64,000 nucleotides of DNA from Panicum virgatum (taxonomy: Eukaryota; Streptophyta; Magnoliopsida; Poales; Poaceae), in assembly GCF_016808335.1 (NCBI RefSeq), contig NC_053146.1:11787015-11851014 (forward strand). The letters run 5' to 3'. The notes beneath the pieces were generated by a model. The model was not told the DNA's origin and searched no databases. It saw nothing but the letters and a program-made list of their open reading frames with translations. The translations under genes and the position numbers were made by a program. Positions 21,147-33,026 of this stretch are shown one piece after another (position 1 is the first letter of the stretch; every line of letters begins with the position of its first letter).

Positions 21147-21914
21147 GAAATCACAAATCTGAAAACACCCACATCAAAAGTACAAAAGGTTATGTTTTAC
21201 CCAACCCGACCCAACCATGTGTCGGCTCAGCCCCAAAAAGATCTAAATCGATGGTTGCGTTTGTCAGGCTTGGGTTGAAGAAAAAAATGAGATTTTTTTC
21301 CCGACCTGACTTGATAAATGATCATGTCTGACCCAAATGTAGAAGATTACAAACATCAATTCACCATTTAAGGCTTAATTTAATTATTTGGGCAGCCTAA
21401 TCAACAACTTCAACTAAAAGGGATTATAACTGTAGTTGCACATACGGTCGAGTGTTACAATTTTGTTGTAAAGTTCATCTGAATCTTGTAATTTGTATGA
21501 ATTTCCTACAATTTTTAGCTAGGTAGTGGCAGTCCTTGGGAAGCAACAAAATGAACCTCAAGTCCTGCATTTGTGAAAAATCAAATGAAGGACCTGGCCG
21601 GATTGTGGGCCCTCATCTTCACCAGCTATTAAAAAGAGGTGGGGCATGGGAGGCTTGATTGGTGTAAGCAGGAGGACCCACCTAGCCTGCTGAGAATGCT
21701 ACAATTCTACGATATGGTTGAAAAGGATGGTTATTTTAAAAAAAAAGGCCGTAAAGGAAACCCAAGGATGAATGGAGATGTGTCCAATTTATTTTCCCTT
21801 TTCGTCTTGGGAGAATTCAATTTATCCTAATGAGATGCTTCGAAGAGCCAAACTCATCCTTCATAATAGTATCCCGTAATGGAGCAAATCCTAGTATGCG
21901 AGGAGGTATAGAGC
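21147..21914. other. Intergenic, no gene seen
   Basis: Moderately AT-rich sequence with only short unconvincing open frames. It holds the junction where the outer end of the copia 5' LTR was lost (21146/21147). No repeats or RNA genes are apparent. Confidence 0.5.
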
Positions 21915-23313
21915 CAGGGGAGGGTCCAAGATTTGGAAGGTGGGTATTAGTAGCGCATAATTGAGTACTGATAATCAAATTGTTCATAATTTGAAATTAT
22001 TCAACATACAGATAATAGACATACTAATGATCAGCATACTAAGTGAGAATATCTCAAATAAATAGAGGGTAAAATTCTAAAACAACAAAATAGCATTGAT
22101 AAGGATGCTTACAAATTACAAAATAACTTTATGTTCCTTGCAAATCCAATTAGACAATCGCGCGCTGCAGCACTTCCTGGCGCACGATGCGACCATAGCC
22201 GCAACAGAGCTGCACCCACCCATGTGTGACGTCCGGTCCATTAATTCATTTGTTTTCTCTTTTCATTTTTTCCTTTACGTTCCATAATAGCAAGTGTTAT
22301 TATTTTCATTTTTTCCAAGTTTACCCTTTTACCTTACAATATGTGTAAAGTTTTCTTGATAAATTTAATATAGAAATTATACCAAAAAAATTACACCGAG
22401 GATTGTACATAGAACTTGTATGATGAAATCTTTGCAATAACATCTTCAGTTTGTGGAGAAAAATGTTATCCTCTATAAGTTATTTAAAGAAAATTATACA
22501 TTAAATTTGTATGTATCGTGAAAGTTGTACTAAGAAATTATTCTTCAAATTGTTAGGAAAGAATTATATGTAAAAGTTAGTAATATTATAAGAAGTTATG
22601 ATTAGAATTTTATCTTAAAGATGATGTGCAAAGAGTTACACTTAAAAGTATTTACAATTTTATAATTTTTAAAAATTAGGAAATTGTGGATAAATAATTT
22701 TCGAGAGAAAGAAATAGACTTTTGATTTTTGTAGTCTCTAACTAGGTGTGTGCGGCATACCCAGCACGTGGCTGGGTTATTACGGTGTGCCTTGATGGAG
22801 CACGAAAAAGAAATATACCTGCTATCGCCTGTCCTATCGGAGAACCGCGCACCGCGCGCGCACCTGGCACCTGGGTTATTACGGTGTTGCGTCATGGCTT
22901 GAAAATACTTAACATGTCCTCATTCTTAGCTTGCAATTCAAAAAGAATTTCCTTTCAATAAATATGGTGAAACAATTATTCAATTGTCAGAAAAAAATTC
23001 CTCACTACACGCTTCACCCACAAATAAATTACAAGTACTCAAGTGTATTACAAAAAATTCCTCACTACATGCTTAGTTGCTTACGTTACTGCTATTTTTT
23101 CACAAATGTATAAGTAATAACAAATTGCAAAGACTTATTTTCATTAAATATAAATAAATTCATCAATTCCTTGCTTAGTTGCTCACCTTGGTTCGGTGGC
23201 TGGCTGGGCGCAGCTGGCTTCCTGCTCGGTCGGCCTCATTAATATATGAATTTTTTTGTCAAAATTAATGGGTATTCAACTTAATACTTTGTATTTAATG
23301 GGCCCCGTCCCTA
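21915..23313. mobile_element. Old hAT-like non-autonomous element, degenerate
   Basis: The left end, caggggagggtccaagattt, and right end, gggccccgtcccta, resemble the ends of the clear hAT element at 55087-56027 (caggggcgggcccaggattt; gggcccgcccctg). The adjoining subterminal words gtgggtatt and aatgggtattcaacttaat also match. The flanks tagagc and cagagc may be the remains of an 8-bp duplication. The inside is AT-rich, with a stretch (22320-22720) of degenerate aaagttatac-like words, and a pair of gggttattacggtgt repeats near 22774 and 22872, about 98 bp apart. No open frame of note. Confidence 0.5.
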
Positions 23314-23693
23314 GGCAGAGCTCAAGAACATGTTGCAGCGCCGAATAAACTGTTCGTCAATCAAATTTCGCTAGCCATGGGATTTATATTTATTTATAAA
23401 CTAGTTTTTCTTTTGGTGGTGGGTTGGGGTTATAAATTTCTAACCGTTACTCCCTTAATTAATAATATTAACAATATAAAACTAAAGCAAGTAGCCCAGT
23501 ACGGAGGCATCAAGAGCACGGGCCGGGTTTAAGTAATGAACTAAGCCTTATTAATAGCCCATTCGGCCCACTGGCGTTGATCACGGCCCAACGTCCCCGC
23601 TCAGATCATGTTAAGATTGGGTCCAGGTTTCGCCCTCGCTCGCTCGACGACACCTCGCTCTCGCCGCAGACCCTTCTCGCACAGCTAGCTCCG

Positions 23694-24396
23694 ATGTCCG
23701 ATCCCTCTTCTCGACAAGGTTTTCGATTTCGAGGCTCCCACTCCTCTTGGAGCTCGGCTGTATGGAACTACATCACGCAGCTAACTAATATTATGGGATC
23801 TCATGTCTCCAGTTCCAGGTAAAATCATCGACCCAATAACCATCTATCCTATCCGTTAACGCTAGGCCTGTTGGTTTTAGGGTTTTTTTTACTGGTAGAG
23901 AAAAAATTTCGGCACCTGCCGATAAATACGAAATTTTGAAAATTTCATATTTATCGGCATTTTTTATTTTAAACATTAATTAAATTTGCACAACCATACC
24001 AGTATTTTTTCTCTTTTCGCTACTCACCGATAAAAGCGAAATATTGGAAATTGCAGTGAAATTTCGCCGATATTTTTTCCCTGAAGCCTTCCTTGTCTCT
24101 GTGGACATGTGGGCTGCTGTTACGACATTAAAACTAGCTTGTTTCTAATTGTGCTTAATTGGTCTCTCACAGATATATACTTGATGGAAAATACTAACGT
24201 GATCCGACGACGAATGTTTCATGTCATGTGCTGCAGATTATAGGAATGATCGATGTCCTTACCGCTTTCCACCATCAGACATGCATGGCCATCGGTGGCT
24301 CGGTGCCCCAAAGCCAGCAAGGGCTGCTTCCCCTGGCTTTGGCTCAGTGGCCGGATCGACGACTGATGAGTGATGACTCCACAATGCATTTGTCAG
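23694..24396 (+). other. Possible exon pair of an unrecognised gene or transcript
   Basis: An ATG at 23694 opens 41 codons that end at a good donor (CCAG/GTAAAA at 23818/23819). A good acceptor (gctgcag at 24236) precedes a 160-nt block that ends at another donor (TCAG/GTATGC at 24396/24397). Joining the two gives a stop almost at once, while a different frame of the second block stays open for about 50 codons (including RCPYRFPPSDMHGHRW). So either an exon is missing or this is a gene remnant. No family recognised. The region downstream belongs to the opposite-strand DUF594 pseudogene. Confidence 0.2.
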
Positions 24397-24483
24397 GTAT
24401 GCAACTAACTATTTTGTGCACTAGATTCAGATGTGATGTTGTGGAGGGAAATTATTCCACTTCACTGCAGGTTATTAACGTCC

Positions 24484-27400
24484 CTAGCAAACCAAGCTCA
24501 GAACTTTTCCATCAGCATAAATGGAACAACACCAGGCAGCTATAAAACCTACACACAGTCTAACTAACAGCATCCACATGATCTTCTTCAGTCTGGATGA
24601 AACTAAACAGGGCTCAGACCGATGCAGAGGACGCAGATGGACGTGCGTGAGGAGCGCCCAGACGTGCGCGAGGAGCTCCTGAAAGTGATCGGGTGCTCTA
24701 GCCTAGGGGGAGGGGGTGAATTAGGCACTAATAAAAACTTAGACCTATAGCTCCAACTAGTTTGCACAAAGCTTAAACTAAAACAAGCTATCTAGATGTG
24801 CAACTAGGTTGTTCTAGTGTAAAACCCCTATCCCAAAAGAGTTTAGCAACCTATAGCCTTTCCTATCAAGAAACTATTCTATGAAAGTAAAGGTATACAA
24901 ATTACTAGAATGAAATGCGGAAGCTTAAAGAGCGGGATAGGAGATAGCAAACTCTTGACGCGGGTGTTTATCCCGTGGTTCGGTTAGCCACAAAGGCACA
25001 CCTACATCCACGTTGTTGTAGCACTCACTAAGAGTATTGCTACTCGGCCACCAAGTCTCTTCCGTGAACACAATCACGGTCACCTTGGCCCCGGGTTCCA
25101 CTAAGGAGCTTCTCCACAAAGGATGGGGGTCTCCACGTCCCCCGCACAAAGGTGTCGTCGCCGCTCCACACCAAGTCGGAGGGTCGATGACGTTGCCGGC
25201 GAGCTTCACGCTCCAAGGTGCCGGCGCACCAAGCTCTTGTTTTGGTTCGCTAAAGAACCACAGCACAAAGGCTTAAGGCCTTGCAATCTCACTCACTAAG
25301 AGCTAATCCTTTACACAACACTCTCAAAGTGTGCTAAGGGCTAAGGATATGATCTTGATGCTTTTGTATGGCTTGGAGATGTTCTTGGGTGTGTGTGGGA
25401 TGTCCAGCAACTCCAGCAAGCTTCAAATGGCCGGGATGAGGCGTATATATAGACCACCAAGTCTTGTAGCCGTTGCTCCAACGGTTAGCTGAAAATCTGC
25501 GTACCACCGAAAGAACCGATGCCTCTTGGCGAGGTAGCGTCGGTTCATCCGGTCACTTATAACACGAAGTAGCCGTTGGACTCCTGATGGCTGACGCAGA
25601 GACCACCGGTTGAACCGATGCTTTGCACCGATGCCTCACCGGTTCAACCGGTGCTGAAGGAATCTTCTCCTGGACGCTGACGTCATTACTCCGGTGGTAT
25701 GCACCGATGCCCCATCGGTTGAACCGGTGCTGAAGACACTTCTCCTGGGCACCTGACATCGTCTCTGGTACAAAGGACGGCCAATGCACCGATGCCCCAT
25801 TTTGACCCATCGGTTCAACCGGTGCCTATAGGCTGACTTGGCTTCGACTCCCTTCTGCACCAAAGTACCATGGCGTCGGTTCTTCCGACAAGCGTCGGAT
25901 GCACCGATGCCCTTGGCGTCGGTTCTTCCGGTGCTCCTGATCCGAAGAGCTTTCAGGGCGCTGCCCTGAGACCCGCGAGGGGCTGCCCTTCGGGCCTTGC
26001 TACGCCTATTTTCTCTTTCTCTTTGTCATCACTTGAACCTAAAAGCCTGAGAATGATCATCTTAAAAATTATATTAGTCCAAGTGTTGTGTTGTCATTCG
26101 ATCACCAAAATCACTCGAAATGGCATAAATGGTGCCATGTTCGTTACAGCTCCCCACCCCGCACGAGGCGCTCCATGTGCGCCGCGGCGGCGTTGTCCGA
26201 CGGCGCGACGAAGAGGATGGTCTCCACCCAGAACTCGGCCATCAGCTTCCAGCGCAGGGAGCCCTCCCGTATGCTCTCCAGCTTCGCCCCAAGCTTGAGC
26301 CCTCTGGTGAAGATGGTGCCCGCCGCATCTCCGGAGCCGGTGCCGACTTTCCGCAACCGATCTCTTCCTCTCAACTCGGATCCCGATCCCAGAGCTTCTC
26401 GGGCTTCAAGCATGGCACGGTCGAGGATGAACTTCGTGTCCACTGAGTTCCCTGGAAGCAGTTCTGGCGCCTCGGACATCAGGTACGCGCAGTAGCGTGA
26501 CAGCTTGGTCGCCACTTCACGGTGCCTGCTGCTTCCTGTTGCCTCCTCGTCAGGCAATGCGATGATCAGGTACTCGGTGGCGATGTGCCAGATGAGCATG
26601 CTCTCCGCCTGCGTCTCGTTCTGCAGCGTCCACGACAGCTGCCGGGAGACACCGTTCCTCTGCAACGCTGCTTTCCCGTTGCTTAGAGTTAAGGATGGCC
26701 ATCGCTGCTGGATTTCAGCGAGGCGACGATCTGAGGCTTCAGCGTGTCAGGTAACTCGACGAACTGCAGACCTTTGCTTGTTGTCAGATTGCCCCAAGCT
26801 CGACGGAGATACTCGGCGGTCGCGGAGAACACCACCATGGGCTCGAATTCAGTTGTTTCGAAGGAGCAAGAAGCCTTGCTGCTTCTCAAGAACCGAGAAC
26901 TTTCGATGACCGAGTACTGGCCTAAGCTCTTGTGCCAGGACCTGAACATCGGGCGCCTGCAGAGAAACCCGGATGGCTTCCGGAGGGCAAACGGGAGGAA
27001 CCTGTTTGCCCCTGCTGGGAGTCGGCAGCAAGCTAGCGACACCATGGCCCAGTCTGATCCCAGGTACATCACCGTCTGCGACGCTTCCGCTGCGACGAAC
27101 GCTCCAAGAACTAGGACTGTAGCGACGACATCGACCGTTCTGACCGTCGATTCATCGGTGATCGGGGTGTGTTGCAGGAGCACGAGTACTCCGAGCACGG
27201 ACGCGAGGATGATCTTGAGAACGGCCGTGGAGAAGAAGGTGGTCTACACCTCGAAGATGGAGGCCCACTTGGTGTAGAGGAAATCGTGGAGGAACCCCAG
27301 ATCCAGCTCGATCACCCGGAACGCCTCGGTGTGCTCGTCGGCGTTGTCCTCGGACAGCAGCCCGTCGAGGACGAACCGGCGCGTCTCGGCGAGGCCGGCC

Positions 27401-28185
27401 TCGGCGCAGTCCAGCCCGAAGAGGCGGCGCTTCAGCAGGTGGGACAGGGAGTAGGCGAGGCAGGCGCCTCTGATCCGGGAGCCGCTGACGCCGAGCGAGG
27501 CGAAGGCGGCGGCGCCCTCGCCGTCGCAGTGCTCCCAGATCGTGTCGACGGTGATGACGTCATCCTCCGGCAGCTCGCACCTGTAGGCGGCGGAGGAGGA
27601 GGAGGAGGAGCTTCTTTTTCCCCGGCGAGCTACCCTGTGGGCGGGCCAGCGTACCAGGTACCTGCAGCCACCGCCGTCCGGTGATGTTGTGCAGGTGGCG
27701 CCGCCGTGCTGCTTCATGTAGTCGGCCACCACCTTGCTCGGGCCGGGGTGGCCGGCCGCGCAGCTCGCCCGGACTCCGAGCCAGTGGGAGGAGGCGGCCG
27801 TGGTCGCGCGGAGGGCGAAGGGGATGGCGACGGCGCCGCCGGAGGAGAGGAGGGCCCGGCACAGCATGGTGAAGAAGTAGCACTGGAGGTGGACGACGAG
27901 GCAGCGCGCCCACCGGCTGTTGTCGGCGAGGTCGTGGGCCGTGACGGAGCTGGAGCCGCCGGCGAGGAGGAAGAGGGAGAGCGCCCACACGGGGTACAGC
28001 GCGGCCTTCGCCGGCGAGGCCTGCATCACGCCGAGGGCGTAGGCGGTGAGCGCGGGGAGGAGGGTGTGCGCCAGCCACAGCGCGCCGTGGAGGAACGCGC
28101 TGCGGCTCCGCCGCCGGACCGAGCCGAACACGAGCTGGAAGAGCAGCAGCGCCGCTGCGGACGCCATGAGCACCAGGACCTGCAT
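24484..28185 (-). pseudogene. DUF4220/DUF594 protein gene, interrupted
   Basis: On the minus strand from 28185, a hydrophobic N-terminus with several membrane segments gives the DUF4220 region (to about 27247), including LADNSRWARCLVVHLQCYF and LYTKWASIFEV. A middle part follows. The DUF594 region (26665-26149) has SRQLSWTLQNE, ESMLIWHIATEYL, LSRYCAYLM and AEFWVETILFVAPSDN, and breaks at GGEL. This family of plant membrane proteins has no known biochemical role. Defects are a TAG at 27246-27244 with the same frame open on both sides, a frameshift with stops near 26690, and a solo LTR at 24680-26148. Beyond the LTR the frame resumes with LLAHVWALL, as DUF594 proteins end, and stays open to a TAG at 24486-24484. 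An intronless layout is usual for the family. Confidence 0.88.
24680..26148 (-). mobile_element. Solo LTR 2 (1469 bp) inside the DUF594 gene
   Basis: The plus-strand ends are tgaaagtgatcggg and gttcgttaca, flanked by perfect GCTCC duplications at 24675-24679 and 26149-26153. It is nearly identical to the solo LTR at 39080-40601 and more distantly related to that at 19578-21048. It has a TATATATA at 25444-25451, a gggggtgaatta block at the plus-strand start as in copia LTR 3' ends, and many accggttgaaccgatgc-type words between 25500 and 25940. The apparent open frames inside are chance. Confidence 0.93.
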
Positions 28186-29972
28186 TGCCGCTCAAAGCTC
28201 TGTGTGCAAGCAAGGAATCGAACTGTGGGAGCTCGATTTTTGTTGCTCGATCTACATGGCCGAGGTGTTGCTTTCTTCAGACGGAGTGCAAAAGCAAGGA
28301 CTCGACGCAAGGTTCTTGTTGGGAGCCGGTTGTTGTGATAAAAGCCGGTTGTTACACAGAAATAGCAACCCTTCACATGGGGCTTGGAGCTACATCTTTT
28401 TTACTTTTACTTTGAGGTCTTGGATATACAAATTTGACTCTTTATTATCTTTAACTATAAGGTTATACAGATACGAAACCATCTACACTGTTTGCATTTC
28501 CGGGTGTCCAAGATGTGAGTTTTGACTCTGCTTTTGTCTCCATGTTGCTTGAAGCTGTTCTTTTTTTTTTCCTTGGAACGAACTTGCTTGAAGCTGTTCT
28601 GAATTGTAATGGAACTACAGCTACAGATTTTAGTGGACGGCAGCCACTGGGCTTTCTTTTCCTTGGAATGGCGCCTGCTGCTGCGAGCAGGCGCAGAGGG
28701 TGTCGGAGCCCAGAAGGTGATACACACAGCACTGATGGCTACTCTCATAGGTCATTTCATTGCATCCATGATCTATCCCATAGGTAGGCTGCAGCTTTGT
28801 GGTGTTCATGTTCGGTAATTGGTTCAGCCTCACAAAAACTGTAAACAGTAAAAGTCAATTTCGTCTCTGATTCCTCTCCTCGATATGCAAAAGGCTCAAA
28901 AGGCAGACAAAAACATGCTCCTAGTTTGCACAAAATCCGTTGAATTTCAAGAGGTCCGGACATGTATCATCAGTTGGTTCTACTCGCCAAAACTATGGGA
29001 AAACAAGAATGGAGGCAACCTGTCAGGTCTTGCCATATGAAGCTAGTGGTGGACCTAGGATTTAAATCTAGGGTATGCCTATGTACAACTTCAAGATACA
29101 ATACGGTACAATTCAATATACAATTAGATAATATAACTACAAGATTTTCCAAATAATTATGGGTAATAAAGAAAATATAACTGCTAAAGGAAATTGCTCA
29201 ATTTTTAGGTAGTCCTAGGCCTATATGGCATATCTACTGGGTCCACCACTGTATGAAGCCTTAGGTTTTCTCAAGACAGAAAAAAAATGATCCATGGTTT
29301 TAAGAAACCTGCAGAGAATGATAGATATTTGCAAAAAGATTATAAGCACAAGAAACAAATGATTACTATAAACATATCAAACACCTGAACATACTTGCCC
29401 ACAATCATTCAGAAATATTTCTAGCATGATTGGTTTACGCGACAAATGCCTGTACAGCAATTTGAATTTCCACCAATAATCGTTCATCCACATAACAAGT
29501 ACTTAACATAACATGAAAAGTATAGTGAGCTCACATAGTAGTTTTTAACGGTGATCTTGTTTGCCATTAAGTTATGACTATGAGAGCTCAAGTCAACGAA
29601 GGCAACTACTCCCACTGCTCCTTCCCTTCCCCTGATTGCAGTAAACAATATGGAAGACTAGAGCCTGCAGCTGGCAGGCGCCTATTCTTGCCAGATTCCT
29701 AGCAACTAGACATAATCAACACATCAAGTTTCTGATAAACCAACGATCTCACATTCAGTACAAAGTAGCATTTTACATGAGTGCACAATGCAAAATCTTT
29801 ATCTTTTAGATTAGTGAGGATTTGAGCACCACCAGAGCATCTTAATGTCAAAAACCACCGTTCAAAAAAAATGTCAAAAACCACAAAGGTGCAGTGAATA
29901 GGGCTGGTCAGATGCAAAAAGGCTGATATCAAGCATTGCCGGCACATTTATGTGACCAACAGAGCAAGTAAT
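28186..29972. other. Intergenic, no gene seen
   Basis: Upstream flank of the DUF594 pseudogene and beyond. Only short frames occur, with no TATA box placed well for 28185 and no clear terminal repeats. A 20-bp word (gcttgaagctgttctttttt-like) recurs at about 28548 and 28587. AT content rises after 29050. Confidence 0.5.
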
Positions 29973-29975
29973 ATA

Positions 29976-30207
29976 GGGGATGTTTGGATGTGCTAAAATA
30001 GAGGTGCTAAAGTTTAGCCCTAGATGTGTTAATAGGGCTAAACATGGGCTAATGAGAGATAATCAAGGCTAATAGGCTCTAACGACCAATTAGTCATCAT
30101 CTCAGTAATTAGATCAGCAATTGGCTTATGTTTAGTCCTACTATTTGGAATGTAAATATATAAGCAGAAGCTGGTTAAAGTTTAGCCTTTTGAATCCAAA
30201 CAACCCC
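29976..30207. mobile_element. MITE, 232 bp
   Basis: The inverted ends are ggggatgtttggat and atccaaacaacccc (13 of 14). The flanks show ATA on both sides (29973-29975 and 30208-30210). Internal words such as gctaaagtttagccct and ggctaaacatgggctaat recur in both orientations, so it could fold on itself. The 3-bp duplication suggests a PIF/Harbinger-type MITE, but ATA is not the usual TWA, so the superfamily is open. Confidence 0.75.
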
Positions 30208-30454
30208 ATACACCATGGTCACCTAGCACAACATTTAAGATTAGGACAGATCACATCAAACTATCAAAGGACTCCAGCAAATTCAGAAAATGTTTCGCAT
30301 TCAGTCAGATGACCTTAACCAAGGCAGCATCGCAACATTTTGAGTAAAAGGTGATGTGAGGCCATGAAGGTTGATCACTATTTTTTCATGGAACCAGAGT
30401 ACATATAACTTTTTCTTCAAAAAAAATCTTATCAACATTTATTTTTCATTATAG

Positions 30455-32412
30455 ATGGCAATATGTGTTCGGAAGGTGACCTCAGAGGTGTTTGGCGTGA
30501 GTAGGGGAGGCAAACAGGAGGGGAAAGACACCTGGTGGTGGAACAATGAGGTGCAAAGGGCTATTAAGGAGAAGAAGGAGTGTTTCAAGCGTCTCCACCT
30601 TGACAAGAGTGCAGCCAACATCAAAGGCTATAAATTAGCGAAGAGGGTTGCAAAGCGAGCTGTGAGTGTAGCAAAGGATAAGGCGTATGATGACCTGTAT
30701 CAGCGGCTAGGCACGAAAGAAGGGGAGAAGGACATTTATAGGATGGCTAGGATCCGCGAGCGGAAGACAAGGGACATCAATCAAATCAAATGCATTAAGG
30801 ATGGGACAGATCGACTGCTAGTGAAGGATGAGGAGATCATGGATAGATGGAGAGAGTACTTCGACAAGTTGTTTAATGGGGAGAGTGAGAGTCCTACCCT
30901 TGAGTTAGATGACTCTTTTGATGATACCAATAGACGTTTTGTGAGAATTCAGGAGGTAGAGATCGGGGAGGCTTTGAAGAGGATGAAGGGAGATAAAGCG
31001 ATGGGCCCTGATGGTATTCCCATTGAGGTGTGGAGATGTCTAGGAGATAGAGCAATAGTATGGTTAACTAAGCTTTTTAATCTCATTTTTCGGTCAAACA
31101 AGATGCCGGAAGAATAGAGGAGAAGTATATTAGTACCTATCTTCAAAAACAAGGGCGATGTTCAAAGTTGTACTAACTACCGTGGGATTAAGCTTATGAG
31201 CCATACGATGAAGCTTTGGGAGAGGGTTATCGAGCATCGCCTAAGAAGAGTGATAAGTGTGACCCAAAACCAATTTGGGTTCATGCCTGGAAGGTCAACC
31301 ATGGAGGCGATTTCTTAATACGACAATTGATGGAGAGATATAGGGAGCAAAAGAAGAACTTGCACATGGTCTTCATTGACCTTGAGAAGGCATATGACAA
31401 AGTACCAAGAAATGTCATGTGGTGGGCTTTGGAGAAGCACAAAGTCCCAACTAAGTACATTACTCTCATTAAGGATATGTACAAGGATGCGACGACGTTT
31501 GTCCGGACATATGATGGCAACACCACTGACTTTCTTATTAACATAGGCCTACACCAGGGGTCAGCATTGAGCCCTTATTTATTTACTTTAGTGATGGATG
31601 AGGTCACAAGGGATATACAAGGTGAGATCCCTTGGTGTATGCTCTTTGCTAATGATGTGGTGCTAGTTGACGAGAGTAAGGCAGGGGTTAATAAGAAGTT
31701 AGAGCTGTGGAGACGCACGTTAGACTCGAAAAGGTTCAGACTTAGTAGGACCAAGACCGAGTACATGATGTGCGATTTCAGCGCGACTAGGCATGAGGGG
31801 GGAGACGTTAGTCTAGATGGGCAAGTGGTGGTCCAGAAGGATATTTTTCGGTATTTAGGATCGGTGCTACAAAAGGATGGCGACATTGATGAAGATGTTA
31901 GGTATAGAATTTCAGCTGGCTGGTTGAAATGGCGGCAAGCTTCTGGCATCCTTTGTGACAAGAGGGTGCCACAAAAGCTAAAAGGCAAATTCTATAGGAC
32001 AGTAATTCGTCCGGCGATGTTATACGGTGCTGAATGTTGGCCTACAAAAAGGCGACATGTCCAGCAACTGAGTGTAGCAGAGATGCGGATGTTGCGGTGG
32101 TTTTGCGGGCACACAAGGAGGGATAGAGTCCGGAATAAAGTTATTCGGGATAGGGTCGGGGTGGCACCAATTGAGGAGAAACTTACCCAGCATCGGCTGA
32201 GATGGCTTGGACATGTCCAACGAAGACCTCCTGAGGCGCCGGTGCGTAATGGGGTTCTTGAGCGGGTCGATAATGTAAAGAGGGGTAGAGGTAGACCTAA
32301 ACTGACGTGGGATAAGTCGGTTAAGAGAGACCTTAAGGATTGGAATATCTCTAAAGAGATAGCTTTGGATAGGAGCGCTTGGAGACTAGCTATCAATGTG
32401 CCTGAATCTTGA
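30455..32412 (+). pseudogene. LINE reverse transcriptase fragment (ORF2), 5' truncated
   Basis: The endonuclease part is absent and the frame starts just downstream of where it would end (WWNNEVQ near the start). Then come the reverse transcriptase blocks: AMGPDGIPIEVW, the zone FGFMPGRST, FIDLEKAYDKVPR, LHQGSALSPYLF, MLFANDVVLVDE, and the C-terminal FRYLGSVLQKDG, RPAMLYGAECW, RMLRWFCGHTRRDR and LRWLGHVQRR. This is the common plant LINE family. It is dead: a stop at 31115-31117 (after MPEE), a one-base loss near 31311 that changes frame, and Asn in place of the first catalytic Asp of the F-A-D-D box. 5' truncation fits target-primed insertion. No poly(A) or target duplication was identified. 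Confidence 0.92.
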
Positions 32413-33026
32413 ACTTATTTCTTTCGGGTTTCATCTCTAGCCTACCCCACCACTAATTCAAACATCAGATAGTTGATCTACAGGATATAGTAGTCCAATC
32501 TGAATATATATCAGTCAGGCAAAAGCAAGAAGTCAATACAACAAACATCTCTGCACAACTCTACTACTACATACTGACCCTTCAGCGCGGTTGCTGCTGC
32601 ACAAAACTCCAGATAACAAACAAACTAGTGTCTTTACAAAATAAAATACTTTCTTTAAAAAACTATTTTTTTCCCTAATCTTTAGCGAATGTGAACTGAC
32701 ACAACTCACAAGTATGTTCACCATCAATCAGCTTAATAGTTTTTTTTGCATAATTCTGATCTTTGTATGCATGCATTGTTTAATTTTCCCCAAAAAACTT
32801 AATCAAAGTTAAAATATATTTGATGATTTTAGCTAGTTCTGCAATGATGTTACAATGTCGACAAAAAAAAAATCTTTGAAGAGGGAATTCAACAGGAAAC
32901 ATGGAAGAGGAATTGAAAAAATGAAGCCATGAACAATGAAAATCTGAAAAATTCTAACATCAATAATGCTTGTGATGAACTAATGAACTGCTAAAGAAGC
33001 AAACTCCCTTACTTGCTTACCTTCTT
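32413..33026. other. Intergenic between the LINE fragment and the permease-like gene
   Basis: The first 40 bp look like LINE 3' untranslated sequence. The rest is AT-rich with no credible reading frame. It holds the 3' flank of the minus-strand permease-like gene; no clear AATAAA close to 33027 was picked out. Confidence 0.45.

Noticed and set aside
27169..28338. Plus-strand frames of 171 and 210 codons
   Set aside because: Antisense shadows of the DUF4220 coding region, which has the recognisable domain on the minus strand.
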